A DNA stretch of 64,000 nucleotides from Lachnospiraceae bacterium (GCA_017556805.1 JAFYMC010000018.1:1-64000); one strand, 5' to 3'; counted from the stretch's first letter, positions 9,174-17,753 are shown. Notes: a model not told the origin generated them from the letters alone. Translations and numbers: made by a program.

Positions 9174-9208
9174 TTAATTCATAAAATTATTGACAACTTG
9201 TTTACAAT

Positions 9209-11224
9209 TTATTCAATATTTGTTTTCAAAAGTCCGCTTTGTACACAATAGGCTTCATTCAACACTTTTTCCTCCGGAAAACGGTCAAATTTTATTCGAA
9301 GTCTCCCTTCATTCGCCTCGGTAATCCAGCCGGTTCCATAAATGGTATGTACCACTCTCGTTCCTGCCGTCAGAGCGGAACGATCCACAAACACCTCTCC
9401 CACAAACCGGCTCGGCACCAATTCCTTAGAGCGCAGTTCCTTCATGCAGGACAACACCAGACGCCGTTTTGCCCGGGTCATGGCCACGTAAAACATCCGA
9501 CGTTCTTCCTCCACATCCTCCGGGGAAAGAGCTTGTCTGTGAGGAGTCATACCTTCGTTTAACTCCGGCAGAAATACCGTATGATACTCCAGTCCTTTTG
9601 CGGAATGATAGGTAGAAAGCGTTACCGCCTCCGTCACATTCTTCTGTTCCTTTGCCTTCTGACGCTGCAGCTGCTCCGTATACTCCGCCATATGAGTAAA
9701 CCACGCCTCAAAGGTCGGGTATTCCGCCGCATCCTCTTGTAGCTCCGCCAGCAAATCAAACAACTCCTCCGATTGCATTTTCCGGTACTGGGCATACTCC
9801 GTTAAGAATCCGTCATAGCCCACCGCCCGGCGAATGTAGTTAATTGCCGCAAAAGGATTGAGCCCCTGTATCATCTGCAAATCATACTGAAGCTTTTCGA
9901 TTCGGTCAACCACATAATCCTTATCCTCGTAATAGGCCTTTAGCTGCTCAAAGTCCACCGTAGCCAGATTTAGCGCATCTCTTGCGATATACCGCTTCGG
10001 CCGGTTCATAATCTGCAAAAACATGCCTCTCTCCCGGCTTCCCTGTGCCATCCTGATATAGGTCACAATGTCACGGCAAATCCAGTGCTCGTACAGATTT
10101 GGAACAGAATCCCTTGTCTTAAAGGGGATATTGTACTCCATAAACTTCCCCATAATGGCTCTGGACTGCAAATTCGTCCGGTACAGCACCGCAATCTCCC
10201 GCCAGGGAAGTCCCGTCCGGTGCAACACCGCTATCTCCTCCGCCAGCTCCGCACACTCCCGTTTCCGCTCCGGATACTGCCGGAATTCAATGGCCTCTCC
10301 CTGCTCTTCCTTTGCGTATAAATCCTTCTCAAACCGCTTTTTATTGTTTCCGACCACCCGAAGGGCCGCCTGCACAATGGGAGCCGTAGACCGGAAATTA
10401 CAAAGAAGAGTCACCTGCTTTGCCTCCGGATAATCCTCCGTAAAATGAAGCATCAGCTCCGGTCTTGCCCCACGAAACCGGTAAATGGACTGGTCATCGT
10501 CGCCTACGATAAACAGGTTATTCTCCGGTGCCGCCAAAAGACGAATGGTGTCGTACTGCACCCGGTTGATGTCCTGGAACTCGTCAATGAGCACATAGGT
10601 ATACTTTTGTTGCCATTGTGCAAGGATATCCGGCCGCTTAGAAAGAAGCTCGTAGCAAAGCAGCTGCATATCGTCAAAATCTACTTTATTTTCCTTTCGG
10701 AGCCACCGGTCATACTCGGTGTAAATCTCCCGGAACACCTCGTCCGGACAATTGGAGGAATAGTAGCTTGAAAGTTCAAACCGCTCGTTCTTCACGCGGG
10801 ATATCTCTCCGCTGATGGCCTCCACAAATTCCTTCTCGTCCGTAATCTCCTGCTGCATATGGGCACAGGAAATTTCCCGCAGTATCTTGTACCGCTCGTC
10901 CTCCTTTAAAATATTTGCCGCCTCGTAGTTATAGGCAAACCGCAATATCTTAAAGAACACCGCATGAAAGGTGCCGAAATTCACCGTCCCCTTCCCTGCT
11001 CCTGCCTTAGCCTCGTACCGTTCCTTCATCTCCTCGGCTGCCGCCTTGGTAAAGGTAATGACCAAAATATTTCCCGGATGCACACCCTGTTCTTCAATCA
11101 AATAACGCACCCGCTCCGTAATGACAGTGGTCTTCCCGCTTCCCGGTCCCGCCAAAACAAGCATCGGCCCGGTTGTGTGGGTAACGGCCACCCGTTGTTC
11201 TTCTGTAAAACGTGATAAATCCAA
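9209..11224 (-). CDS. UvrD/PcrA-type superfamily 1 DNA helicase
   Basis: This is a 3'-5' ATP-dependent DNA helicase of the UvrD/Rep/PcrA group, used in repair or in clearing replication and transcription conflicts. Visible motifs: Q motif (residues 5-10, FTEEQ), Walker A GPGSGKTT near 30, motif Ia TFTKAAAEEMKER, motif II VLIDEFQDIN, motif III DDQSIYRFRGA, motif IV CNFRS, motif V TYHSAKGLEYHTVF and motif VI YVAMTRAKRRL. At 671 residues it is slightly shorter than PcrA. The start is TTG (11222-11224), 6 bases after GAGGAGG; no ATG is better placed. It stands apart from other repair genes, among accessory genes. Confidence 0.92.
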   Translation of the reverse strand: MDLSRFTEEQRVAVTHTTGPMLVLAGPGSGKTTVITERVRYLIEEQGVHPGNILVITFTKAAAEEMKERYEAKAGAGKGTVNFGTFHAVFFKILRFAYNYEAANILKEDERYKILREISCAHMQQEITDEKEFVEAISGEISRVKNERFELSSYYSSNCPDEVFREIYTEYDRWLRKENKVDFDDMQLLCYELLSKRPDILAQWQQKYTYVLIDEFQDINRVQYDTIRLLAAPENNLFIVGDDDQSIYRFRGARPELMLHFTEDYPEAKQVTLLCNFRSTAPIVQAALRVVGNNKKRFEKDLYAKEEQGEAIEFRQYPERKRECAELAEEIAVLHRTGLPWREIAVLYRTNLQSRAIMGKFMEYNIPFKTRDSVPNLYEHWICRDIVTYIRMAQGSRERGMFLQIMNRPKRYIARDALNLATVDFEQLKAYYEDKDYVVDRIEKLQYDLQMIQGLNPFAAINYIRRAVGYDGFLTEYAQYRKMQSEELFDLLAELQEDAAEYPTFEAWFTHMAEYTEQLQRQKAKEQKNVTEAVTLSTYHSAKGLEYHTVFLPELNEGMTPHRQALSPEDVEEERRMFYVAMTRAKRRLVLSCMKELRSKELVPSRFVGEVFVDRSALTAGTRVVHTIYGTGWITEANEGRLRIKFDRFPEEKVLNEAYCVQSGLLKTNIE

Positions 11225-11244
11225 AGATTACCTCCTCTTTCCTC

Positions 11245-11676
11245 TCATACAAAACACTTTCTTATAAACCCGTACAACCAACGCAGAATATTCCACAATA
11301 TAATAACCACCAATACACCACCGGTTAAAAACAGGGCAAATAGCGCATATTCGATTCCGTTTAAAAAGTTCTCCCAACCACCGGTTGCCTGTTTAACAAA
11401 CCACCGGTCAAATATCACCGCAACATTGATTCCCACACCGATTACTCCCGAAACCAACAACCATTTTCCTGCATTCTTCAAACACTCTTTTACGCTATCC
11501 GGACCCTCTTTCCGCACCATCAGATTCCTGATTATATACGCCAATCCAACCGCTGCCGGAACACCCCAAAATACGAATCCCATAAAGGAGCTCTCGTTAC
11601 CGGTTTCCTCCAAAAAATCCGAAAAGGTAAAAATCGCCCATCCGATTACATTTGCCACAATACTAAAAATCCACAT
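11245..11676 (-). CDS. Hypothetical four-helix membrane protein
   Basis: The 143-residue protein has four predicted membrane segments (about 4-20, 30-50, 70-92 and 108-132) and a basic C-terminus. I recognise no family. It lies between a helicase gene and a GNAT gene on the same strand, with a 20-base gap to the helicase. The start ATG follows an AAAGGTG site. Confidence 0.6.
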   Translation of the reverse strand: MWIFSIVANVIGWAIFTFSDFLEETGNESSFMGFVFWGVPAAVGLAYIIRNLMVRKEGPDSVKECLKNAGKWLLVSGVIGVGINVAVIFDRWFVKQATGGWENFLNGIEYALFALFLTGGVLVVIILWNILRWLYGFIRKCFV

Positions 11677-11726
11677 ATTCTATCACCTTTCTATCAAACA
11701 ATGTCCAAAAGAGTACTCCTATCATT

Positions 11727-12137
11727 TTATATCCGCTTCACAAAGAATGTCTCTTCGTAGTCATCCTCTTTATTGACATAGCTCCCAACAACTTCATAGC
11801 CCAGCGCCTTATAAAACTCCGTCCCTTGCCAGTTAAAAGTATCCAGGCGTATCGTATTTACTCCTTGCTCCTTCGCCTGACGCTCCATCTCCTGTATCAA
11901 TCTACTACCATATCCCTTACGACGATACCTTTCATCTACAAACACCGTATCCACATACAATATTTTGTACACACTCATATAGGCAATCAGTCCGGCAATC
12001 AGCGTTCCGTCCTCTTCTAAGCCGATTCTCATCATGCCGTCCAGGCGGTACTTGATATGCTGTGCATTATACTCACCAAGATAATACCGAATTTCGCATT
12101 CCTGTTCTTCCGACAAATTTATAATCTTTGGTTCCAT
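11727..12137 (-). CDS. GNAT family N-acetyltransferase
   Basis: A 136-residue single-domain acetyltransferase with the acetyl-CoA binding signature V-D-E-R-Y-R-R-K-G-Y-G-S (motif A, around residue 72) and the C-terminal F-Y-K-A-L-G-Y-E motif B. The substrate cannot be told from sequence. AAAGGAGTAATAA precedes the ATG. The start is 3 bases after the stop of the split-barrel gene at 12141, so the two are probably co-transcribed. Confidence 0.85.
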   Translation of the reverse strand: MEPKIINLSEEQECEIRYYLGEYNAQHIKYRLDGMMRIGLEEDGTLIAGLIAYMSVYKILYVDTVFVDERYRRKGYGSRLIQEMERQAKEQGVNTIRLDTFNWQGTEFYKALGYEVVGSYVNKEDDYEETFFVKRI

Positions 12138-12140
12138 TTA

Positions 12141-12572
12141 TTACTCCTTTGCAAAATCAATCTCATACCTTGTACCATGAGAAAACAGAACACCCTCCGT
12201 CAGCTCAATCTTAAGAATACAGGTATTCATATCCTCGAAATTGTTATGTCCGTTGTCAATCCACTCCGCAAAAACCACTTTCATCTTCTCGGCAATCTCA
12301 GCATTTTCCTCTTTTCCAAACCAACCGATATTGACAGCCTTTCCGTGTGCCGTAAACCAATCCCCCGCAATCGCTACCGTAGGATTTTTCTCAATCTGCT
12401 TTATCTTACCGGACAAGCCGTAAGTCAATACATAAAACGCCCCCTCCTCATAAAAAGAGTTTACAGTACGAACATAAGGAATACTATTCTCCGATGTCGC
12501 CAGCGAAATCAAACTGTCTCTTCCGAAACGCTCCGCTAAAATTTGCTCCGTTACTACCGATAGCTTCTCCAT
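12141..12572 (-). CDS. Pyridoxamine 5'-phosphate oxidase family (FMN split barrel) protein
   Basis: The 143-residue protein has the split-barrel flavin-binding fold: SLATSENSIPYVRTVNS, the strand YVLTYGLSGKIKQIEKNPTV and the IAGDWFTAHGKAVNIG segment. These resemble small FMN or F420-binding proteins rather than true PdxH. The reaction is unknown; relatives reduce small molecules or bind flavin or haem. I chose the ATG at 12570-12572, 6 bases after GGAGGAGGAA, over a GTG two codons upstream. A second split-barrel protein lies at 14310. Confidence 0.8.
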   Translation of the reverse strand: MEKLSVVTEQILAERFGRDSLISLATSENSIPYVRTVNSFYEEGAFYVLTYGLSGKIKQIEKNPTVAIAGDWFTAHGKAVNIGWFGKEENAEIAEKMKVVFAEWIDNGHNNFEDMNTCILKIELTEGVLFSHGTRYEIDFAKE

Positions 12573-12630
12573 AAACACTTCCTCCTCCGTTCATCATAAC
12601 AACGCTTAAAAAAACTTTTTTCGCCTGTTC

Positions 12631-13065
12631 TTATAATCTTTTCGTAAAACAAATCACCCGGTTCGCTTCTTCAAACCCCATCTTCAGGTGAAAAGCCAAA
12701 CTGCCGGAATTCTCCAGTTCACAATCACTGGCAAATTCCGTACAGCCCATGTCCTTCGCCCATGCCTCGCACTGTTTTAACAGCTCCTTTGCACAGCCTT
12801 TGTTCCGGTATGCTTCTTCCACAAAGATACCTTCCAAATACCCCACCGGGCTGCTGTCGGTTCCTTCCACATAGTCGTGACGCAATTGACACTGGGCAAA
12901 ACCGACGGCCTCTTCACCGTCATACAGCAAAAAGACTGCACTTTCCTGACTGGAAATAATCTCTGCCATCTCATCCCATAAGCCTTCTAATGTATTATCT
13001 CTCCACATCTGTATAGCTAACCTTGCCACACTCAACGCATCCCCTATGGTTGCTTTTCGAATCAT
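12631..13065 (-). CDS. AAC(6')-type GNAT acetyltransferase
   Basis: The 144-residue protein reads like the chromosomal aminoglycoside 6'-N-acetyltransferases of the AAC(6')-Iy/Iaa type. It has the RHDYVEGTDSSP segment, then YLEGIFVEEAYRNKGCAKEL (motif A), then a C-terminal FASDCELENS and MGFEEANRVICF. As I recall them, the enteric enzymes have nearly the same blocks. The likely activity is acetyl transfer to aminoglycosides or a related amine, but housekeeping members of this group often give little or no resistance. The GGAGGAAGAG ribosome site lies inside the last codons of the upstream hydrolase, and the ATG comes one base after its TAG. Confidence 0.8.
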   Translation of the reverse strand: MIRKATIGDALSVARLAIQMWRDNTLEGLWDEMAEIISSQESAVFLLYDGEEAVGFAQCQLRHDYVEGTDSSPVGYLEGIFVEEAYRNKGCAKELLKQCEAWAKDMGCTEFASDCELENSGSLAFHLKMGFEEANRVICFTKRL

Positions 13066-13066
13066 C

Positions 13067-13783
13067 CTACTCTTCCTCCAAAAAGGCCATTACAGCCTCT
13101 ACCGTTGCTACAATTTGATCTTTATAATTGATATGCTTCGGTCTATCACCCTCTTGCGGACCATACACACCAAATCCGGCATGACTTCCGGCAGGAATCA
13201 CCACTTCTATGAAATCCCCCGGCAGATTCGCCTTACATTCTGCATATTTTTCCCGGTTCAGCACACCATCTTCACTGCCGTACACCGAAAGCACGGAAAG
13301 TCCCGTTTCCGACAAATCCGCCGTCGAATAAGAACCGAGCAAGATTAAACCTGCATAATCCTCTGTATTCTTTGCAAGATAAGACGCCGCCATAGAACCA
13401 CCCAAAGAATGACCGCCCACATACCATTTCGTAACCTCCGGAATCTGCTCCCGGATTCCTTCTGCCGCATCCATATCAAACACCGCCAGATGAAACGGCA
13501 TCTCCACCAGCACGCAAAGCATTCCTTCCGACGCCAGTGCCTTTAATAACGGCTCATAGGCAATCGATTCTACCTTACCGCCCGGATAGAAAATAAAACC
13601 GTTCTCCGGCGTTGCCTCACCCTCCGGGCGATATACCGTCACTTTCTCGGAAAGCGCCTGCTTTTCTACCGGATATTCTGTCATATAGCCTTCAATTGCC
13701 GTCATATCTGCCCGGTAATAATCTCCGAGATACATCCCGCAACCGATTACAAGTATCAGTAAAACCCCGCAACGCTCGACCAT
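13067..13783 (-). CDS. Alpha/beta hydrolase, probably missing its true N-terminus through a frameshift
   Basis: The 238-residue reading frame has an alpha/beta hydrolase fold: FIFYPGGKVE (oxyanion strand), the nucleophile elbow GHSLGG with Ser126, a later YGSEDGVLN acid segment and a His in GSHAGFGVYG. A membrane segment (about 6-20) precedes the domain. The ATG at 13781-13783 has no ribosome site. In another frame an ATG at 13825-13827 follows GGAAAG and encodes MSKRSDKRRKKRIIVW; adding one G to the GGGG run (plus-strand C at 13765-13768) joins it to the hydrolase frame and gives a normal basic start plus membrane anchor. Substrate unknown. Confidence 0.75.
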   Translation of the reverse strand: MVERCGVLLILVIGCGMYLGDYYRADMTAIEGYMTEYPVEKQALSEKVTVYRPEGEATPENGFIFYPGGKVESIAYEPLLKALASEGMLCVLVEMPFHLAVFDMDAAEGIREQIPEVTKWYVGGHSLGGSMAASYLAKNTEDYAGLILLGSYSTADLSETGLSVLSVYGSEDGVLNREKYAECKANLPGDFIEVVIPAGSHAGFGVYGPQEGDRPKHINYKDQIVATVEAVMAFLEEE

Positions 13784-13834
13784 ACTATAATTCTTTTCTT
13801 TCTACGCTTATCAGAACGCTTGCTCATGACACCC

Positions 13835-14299
13835 TCACTTTCCGCCCTTGCAAACCATCTCCACAATCTTCAAGTCACACTCATCCACATAGCCGATGTC
13901 CTGCTTCAAATCCCACAGCATAATATTGCTCATCTCATCCTCTTCTGTGGCTATAAAAGGCTCCAAACCTTCCACAGCTCCCGTAAATACTGCTTGATAA
14001 CAAAGCTCACCGCTTGGCCGTTGCATGCGGGATATCCCTTTAAAGGTAAGCTCCGCAGCTCTTTGATGAGTCTCCTCAAACAATTCCCGCAGTGCCGCTT
14101 CCCTTGCAGTTTCTCCCTGTTCAATGCCGCCTCCGCAGAACTCCCACTGCTGTCTCCATTTATTATAGCCGATGAGATATTGCCCGTCCACCGTGACAAT
14201 GGCGAAAGCTCCGGTTACATTCTCGTAATTACCGATTTCCTCTTCCTTGATATCCAAATGTTCCAACAAAATCCAGCCGGATTTGTTTTTTGCAAGCAT
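13835..14299 (-). CDS. NUDIX hydrolase
   Basis: The 154-residue protein has a complete NUDIX box, GX5EX7REUXEEXGU, at about residues 75-97 (GGGIEQGETAREAALRELFE with the following EET), so it should hydrolyse a nucleoside diphosphate linked to another group. The N-terminal part (VTGAFAIVTVDGQYLIGYN) is the usual first strand pair. The substrate is not predictable. AAGGAGG lies 6 bases before the ATG, and the gene begins 10 bases after the stop of the split-barrel gene. Confidence 0.9.
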   Translation of the reverse strand: MLAKNKSGWILLEHLDIKEEEIGNYENVTGAFAIVTVDGQYLIGYNKWRQQWEFCGGGIEQGETAREAALRELFEETHQRAAELTFKGISRMQRPSGELCYQAVFTGAVEGLEPFIATEEDEMSNIMLWDLKQDIGYVDECDLKIVEMVCKGGK

Positions 14300-14309
14300 G
14301 TAATCCTCC

Positions 14310-14786
14310 TTATGCCTCCGTTACCAGTTTTCCGCACATATGCTCCGGCGTAAGACGCAGTAACAGCGTCCGATGCCCGGACTGGGCAATCTCCTTCTTA
14401 ATATACTCCTCATCCCGGGTAAACTTATAACTGAGCTTTGTGGTGATATCCTCAATCAAGTCCATATCATCCAGAATCTCCATCTTTCCGAATACAATCA
14501 CACTTTTCACCCGGTACGCCCATTCCCCATCCGGTCTGACGCCCTGATTATACACGCAAAAAGACACCTTGTTATTCTTCCGCAACGCCTCCAACCGATG
14601 TCCCACATTACCGCAATGGAAGTAAATCGCTCCGTCCTCCTCATTGTACCAATGATTCATCGGCATGCCGTAAGGATAGTCATCGTCCCCGATGACCGAC
14701 AATACTCCGCGGGTCTCTTTTGTCAAAAGATCCACACACTCTTCTGTGGAAAGCTGTTTATTTTTTCTAAGTAATTCTCGAATCAT
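14310..14786 (-). CDS. Pyridoxamine 5'-phosphate oxidase-related (NimA-like) flavoprotein
   Basis: The 158-residue split-barrel protein resembles the NimA-like branch of the FMN-binding family: the strand RGVLSVIGDDDYPYGMPMN, IYFHCGNVGHRLEALRKN (phosphate-binding region), VSFCVYNQG and a C-terminal HRTLLLRLTPEHMCGK. NimA relatives bind flavin and may reduce nitroimidazoles, but most members are uncharacterised. The frame stays open for nearly 100 codons upstream, but that part is the HD gene read out of frame. The true start is the ATG at 14784-14786 behind AAAGGAGCAGTT. Confidence 0.85.
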   Translation of the reverse strand: MIRELLRKNKQLSTEECVDLLTKETRGVLSVIGDDDYPYGMPMNHWYNEEDGAIYFHCGNVGHRLEALRKNNKVSFCVYNQGVRPDGEWAYRVKSVIVFGKMEILDDMDLIEDITTKLSYKFTRDEEYIKKEIAQSGHRTLLLRLTPEHMCGKLVTEA

Positions 14787-14800
14787 AACTGCTCCTTTCT

Positions 14801-14828
14801 GCGATTTTGCTAACGTCGGCAAAATCGC
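14801..14828 (-). promoter_or_regulatory. 10-bp hairpin before the NimA-like gene
   Basis: GCGATTTTGC (14801-14810) and GCAAAATCGC (14819-14828) form a perfect stem with an 8-base loop, directly before the ribosome site of the downstream gene. There is no U-tract. It may stabilise or process the message between the HD and flavoprotein genes. Confidence 0.45.
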
Positions 14829-14848
14829 CACTCGCGCCCTTCGTACTT

Positions 14849-15475
14849 TTACTTTCCATCGCCCGGCTTCCACGGCTTTGGCGAAAGCAGCGTCGTCCGC
14901 CCAATATCCGGCAATACATCGTACACGGAGCATCCCATTTTCTCCTCGAAATACTCTTTGCTTGCAAAGGTCCGCTCCCAGCCTTTGATGTAGGTCTCCA
15001 TAATGCCGTACCGGCGGGTCACATCTACAAAACGCTTTTCCACAATGACAAACCCGTAATCCGTGGCCAGTGCGTCGCAAAGCTGAATGAGCATATCGTA
15101 CTCATCCGCCTGACAGCCTTCGATGTACTTCTTTATCTCCCGCTCTGCCTCGGTCTGCGGCTCATAGGTAAACTCATCCTGCATCAGCGGGTACGAATGG
15201 GTCATACAAATCCGGGCCACCTCGTCCCAGCCCTTTGACCTACAATATTTGTAGCCCTCGTACACATGGGTCGGAATGTCCACAATCCCCACCCGGCGTC
15301 CGATGTCATGAAGCACACCCACAATATATGCCTTTTCCGCATCCATCCCCGGCACCTTTTCCGCTATATTACGTGCTGCAATGCCAACGTTAATGGAATG
15401 CTTCGTCCACGGCCCCGGATTTAGCTCTCCGGCAAGCTGTAATTCTTGTTCCGCTATCTCCTTGGTTGGTAACAT
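14849..15475 (-). CDS. HD domain phosphohydrolase
   Basis: The 208-residue soluble protein has the HD-domain metal ligands: WTKHSINVGIAARNIA (first His), then VGVLHDIGRRVGI (the HD pair, about residues 56-57), a later THSYP and ALATDYGF with the last Asp. Such proteins hydrolyse phosphate esters of nucleotides or small molecules. It starts directly after the transglutaminase-GNAT gene, with overlapping control signals (GGAGACTGAC ATG). Confidence 0.85.
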   Translation of the reverse strand: MLPTKEIAEQELQLAGELNPGPWTKHSINVGIAARNIAEKVPGMDAEKAYIVGVLHDIGRRVGIVDIPTHVYEGYKYCRSKGWDEVARICMTHSYPLMQDEFTYEPQTEAEREIKKYIEGCQADEYDMLIQLCDALATDYGFVIVEKRFVDVTRRYGIMETYIKGWERTFASKEYFEEKMGCSVYDVLPDIGRTTLLSPKPWKPGDGK

Positions 15476-15476
15476 G

Positions 15477-16541
15477 TCAGTCTCCTATTCTTTTCGTCAT
15501 AAACACCATATCCGGGTCGGTTCCCATCCCCTGCTTGTGATAGAAATGCTCTGTTGCATCGCCCTTTGCTGTAATCAAAATAATGTTTTTCACACCGCGC
15601 TCCAGTAAACGCTTCTCCATTTCCGCAAACAGCTTTGATCCGATTCCTTTTCCGCGCATCTCATTTTTCACCCAATACTCATGCAGATTATACATCGGGC
15701 CATCAAAATACTGCTCCAATACTCCCAAAACCGCACCGCATATCTGTCCACCCTGATATACGCACAATCCGAAGGAATCCTCCGAATGAAGCAGCTGTTG
15801 CAGGCGTTTTCGCGCCGTTTCAAAGGTCCATTCGTCGCTCCAAGGCGCTGCATTGAAGGTCTCCATATAAAGCTGTGCCAGCTGGTCCAGATGGCTTTCT
15901 GCAATTTCTTCGTATCGCAACTCATCAAAAACATGATATGCCAACTCCATCGGTAAATTTTCCCATAGTTCCGCTCTGGATTGATTTCGTTTCAATTCCT
16001 TTATAACAAATGCATCCGGCTCCGGATACACCACAAAGTCGTCTTCCTCGCCTTTCTCCGGACGTATCGGAAATGCCAACTGTTCCGTCTCCACGGAAAA
16101 CTGTGCATTTACACCTTCTTTGTTTCCTCTGGCATCCAGGCGAATCCATTTATCGTATTCCGCCAAATAAACACCGTTTAATCCGTGATAAATTAACACC
16201 GGTGCTGTTTCATCATCCAATATCAGCTTCTGATAACAAAATCCGCAGAAAATCCCTTTCCGGCGAAGCAACGCAGCCAAAAGATGAGACTTTGCAAAAC
16301 AGATTCCATGCCCGGCCGCTAATACCTCCGACGCACTACAGGTAACCGCATCTTCTCCGGCATCCGCGGAATGAGATATCCGGTCACGGACATATTCGTA
16401 GGCGTTCTTTATGTAATCCAAAGAATTCTCCGACTCAGCAAACAATAACTCTGCCAGGTCGGATATTTCTTTTGAATTAAAGTCGATAATATCGGTTGAT
16501 TCCAAATATTTCTCTTTATTGCTTGTATACGGAACTACCAT
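15477..16541 (-). CDS. Transglutaminase-like domain fused to a GNAT acetyltransferase
   Basis: The 354-residue protein has two domains. Residues about 25-150 look like a transglutaminase/protease domain: the helix LDYIKNAYEYVRDRISHS, Cys81 in GHGICFAKSHLLAALLRRKG, His119 in IYHGLNG and Asp136 in WIRLDARGNK, the expected Cys-His-Asp triad. Residues about 205-354 are a GNAT domain with motif A NEMRGKGIGSKLFAEMEKRL and a terminal FYHKQGMG. The fusion is clear because both halves are in one uninterrupted frame. AAGGAGAGACAGT precedes the ATG. Substrates unknown. Confidence 0.85.
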   Translation of the reverse strand: MVVPYTSNKEKYLESTDIIDFNSKEISDLAELLFAESENSLDYIKNAYEYVRDRISHSADAGEDAVTCSASEVLAAGHGICFAKSHLLAALLRRKGIFCGFCYQKLILDDETAPVLIYHGLNGVYLAEYDKWIRLDARGNKEGVNAQFSVETEQLAFPIRPEKGEEDDFVVYPEPDAFVIKELKRNQSRAELWENLPMELAYHVFDELRYEEIAESHLDQLAQLYMETFNAAPWSDEWTFETARKRLQQLLHSEDSFGLCVYQGGQICGAVLGVLEQYFDGPMYNLHEYWVKNEMRGKGIGSKLFAEMEKRLLERGVKNIILITAKGDATEHFYHKQGMGTDPDMVFMTKRIGD

Positions 16542-16552
16542 ACTGTCTCTCC

Positions 16553-17020
16553 TTAGTTAAGCTTAAACCTCATATTATGATACTTCGATACCACATCCTC
16601 AAAGCCTACGGATTTGTACAAATGATATCCGTCGTCCGTTGCTTTCAGTTCAATCACACTCAACTCATTTACCTTAGCATCTTCCAATAAAGCTTTCATC
16701 AGTTGCTTAGCATAGCCTCTCTTTCGGTATTTCGGCTTGGTATACACATTCAGCACCGTGCCTGTTTTCCCTGTTATAAACATAGGGCTCATAGGCTTCT
16801 CAACCACTAATAAAAAAGCACACGCAATAATCTCTTTTTCCTCTCCGGCAATATACACAAACAAATCCTGGTTCAGATGTTTTCTGAAATACTGCGGAAG
16901 TGCTTCTTTCAAACTCTGCAAATCGGATTCTGATATTTCGCCCAAATCCTCCTGTAAATAAGCAAGCCGAAGTCCTACTAACTCCTCTATATCTTTATCA
17001 GATGCTTTATCAATTCTCAT
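16553..17020 (-). CDS. GNAT family N-acetyltransferase
   Basis: A 155-residue single-domain acetyltransferase. Motif A is VYTKPKYRKRGYAKQLMKAL (around residue 95-115), and the C-terminal Y-K-S-V-G-F-E-D closes the fold. AAGGAGTTAAAGAGAC precedes the ATG. It lies 11 bases upstream of the transglutaminase-GNAT gene and is probably in the same transcript. Confidence 0.87.
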   Translation of the reverse strand: MRIDKASDKDIEELVGLRLAYLQEDLGEISESDLQSLKEALPQYFRKHLNQDLFVYIAGEEKEIIACAFLLVVEKPMSPMFITGKTGTVLNVYTKPKYRKRGYAKQLMKALLEDAKVNELSVIELKATDDGYHLYKSVGFEDVVSKYHNMRFKLN

Positions 17021-17099
17021 GTCTCTTTAACTCCTTCCGCTATTACAAGTTCTCATCGTCTTGTCCATGTCTGACAAAAATTAGTTTCATTTCAAGCCC

Positions 17100-17741
17100 C
17101 TACTTCTCTCCGCCGACCACTCCGCTCCGCGGAATCTCCGCCACACCATCCTTACCTCCGGTACGAAGCTCATAATTACAAACAAAATATGCTCCCTCGT
17201 AAACACATACGTCGCATTTAGTTCCCTTTAATACCGCATTCGGATGATATTTCATTTCCTGTGTTTCTATCGTCTTGTATCTGTTGTCTTCCAAATACTC
17301 CACTTCAAGTACGTAGGTCAAGCAAATTGCCGGAGCTCCGCCGCCTTTTGCCGGCGGAACCACGCCCGCCACATTCATCTTATAGCCCAGTATTGTTCCA
17401 TGGTAGCGATTCCCGCGATTTTCCGCCGTCTTTCTTGCGTCCCGCAAACGCTTACAAGAAGAAAAATCACTCTTTGACGGATACGCAAACAGGATTCCGA
17501 TGCCTGCAAAAATCAACGCGAGAATCAAATAAAATACGCCTCCAAGCTTAAACGCTCTCGAAAAATCCGCCGCGGATTTTACAAATAAGAAAAATCCGAT
17601 AACCGGAAACACTGCCGGAATTGCCACCGCTTTCCACGGATAATATTCCTTTACAGGCCGATATTCTTTGATGATACGTGGTTTCGCATTTTTCTGATTT
17701 TGCTCCTCTACAAGTGTAAAAAATTGGCTTGGTGGTAACAT
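17100..17741 (-). CDS. Membrane protein of unknown function (DUF3592-like layout)
   Basis: The 213-residue protein has a basic N-terminal tail rich in Pro and Tyr, two membrane segments (about 36-55 and 70-88), then a soluble beta domain with TYVLEVEYLEDNRYKTIETQ and KCDVCVYEGAYFVCN. The layout resembles DUF3592 proteins and the protein at 7177. The start follows AAGGAGGAAATCAT. Function not predictable. Confidence 0.55.
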   Translation of the reverse strand: MLPPSQFFTLVEEQNQKNAKPRIIKEYRPVKEYYPWKAVAIPAVFPVIGFFLFVKSAADFSRAFKLGGVFYLILALIFAGIGILFAYPSKSDFSSCKRLRDARKTAENRGNRYHGTILGYKMNVAGVVPPAKGGGAPAICLTYVLEVEYLEDNRYKTIETQEMKYHPNAVLKGTKCDVCVYEGAYFVCNYELRTGGKDGVAEIPRSGVVGGEK

Positions 17742-17753
17742 ATGATTTCCTCC

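Noticed and set aside
14787-15080. A longer N-terminus for the NimA-like gene
   Set aside because: The extra codons run through the end of the HD gene in another frame; the ATG at 14784-14786 has its own ribosome site and gives the usual family length.
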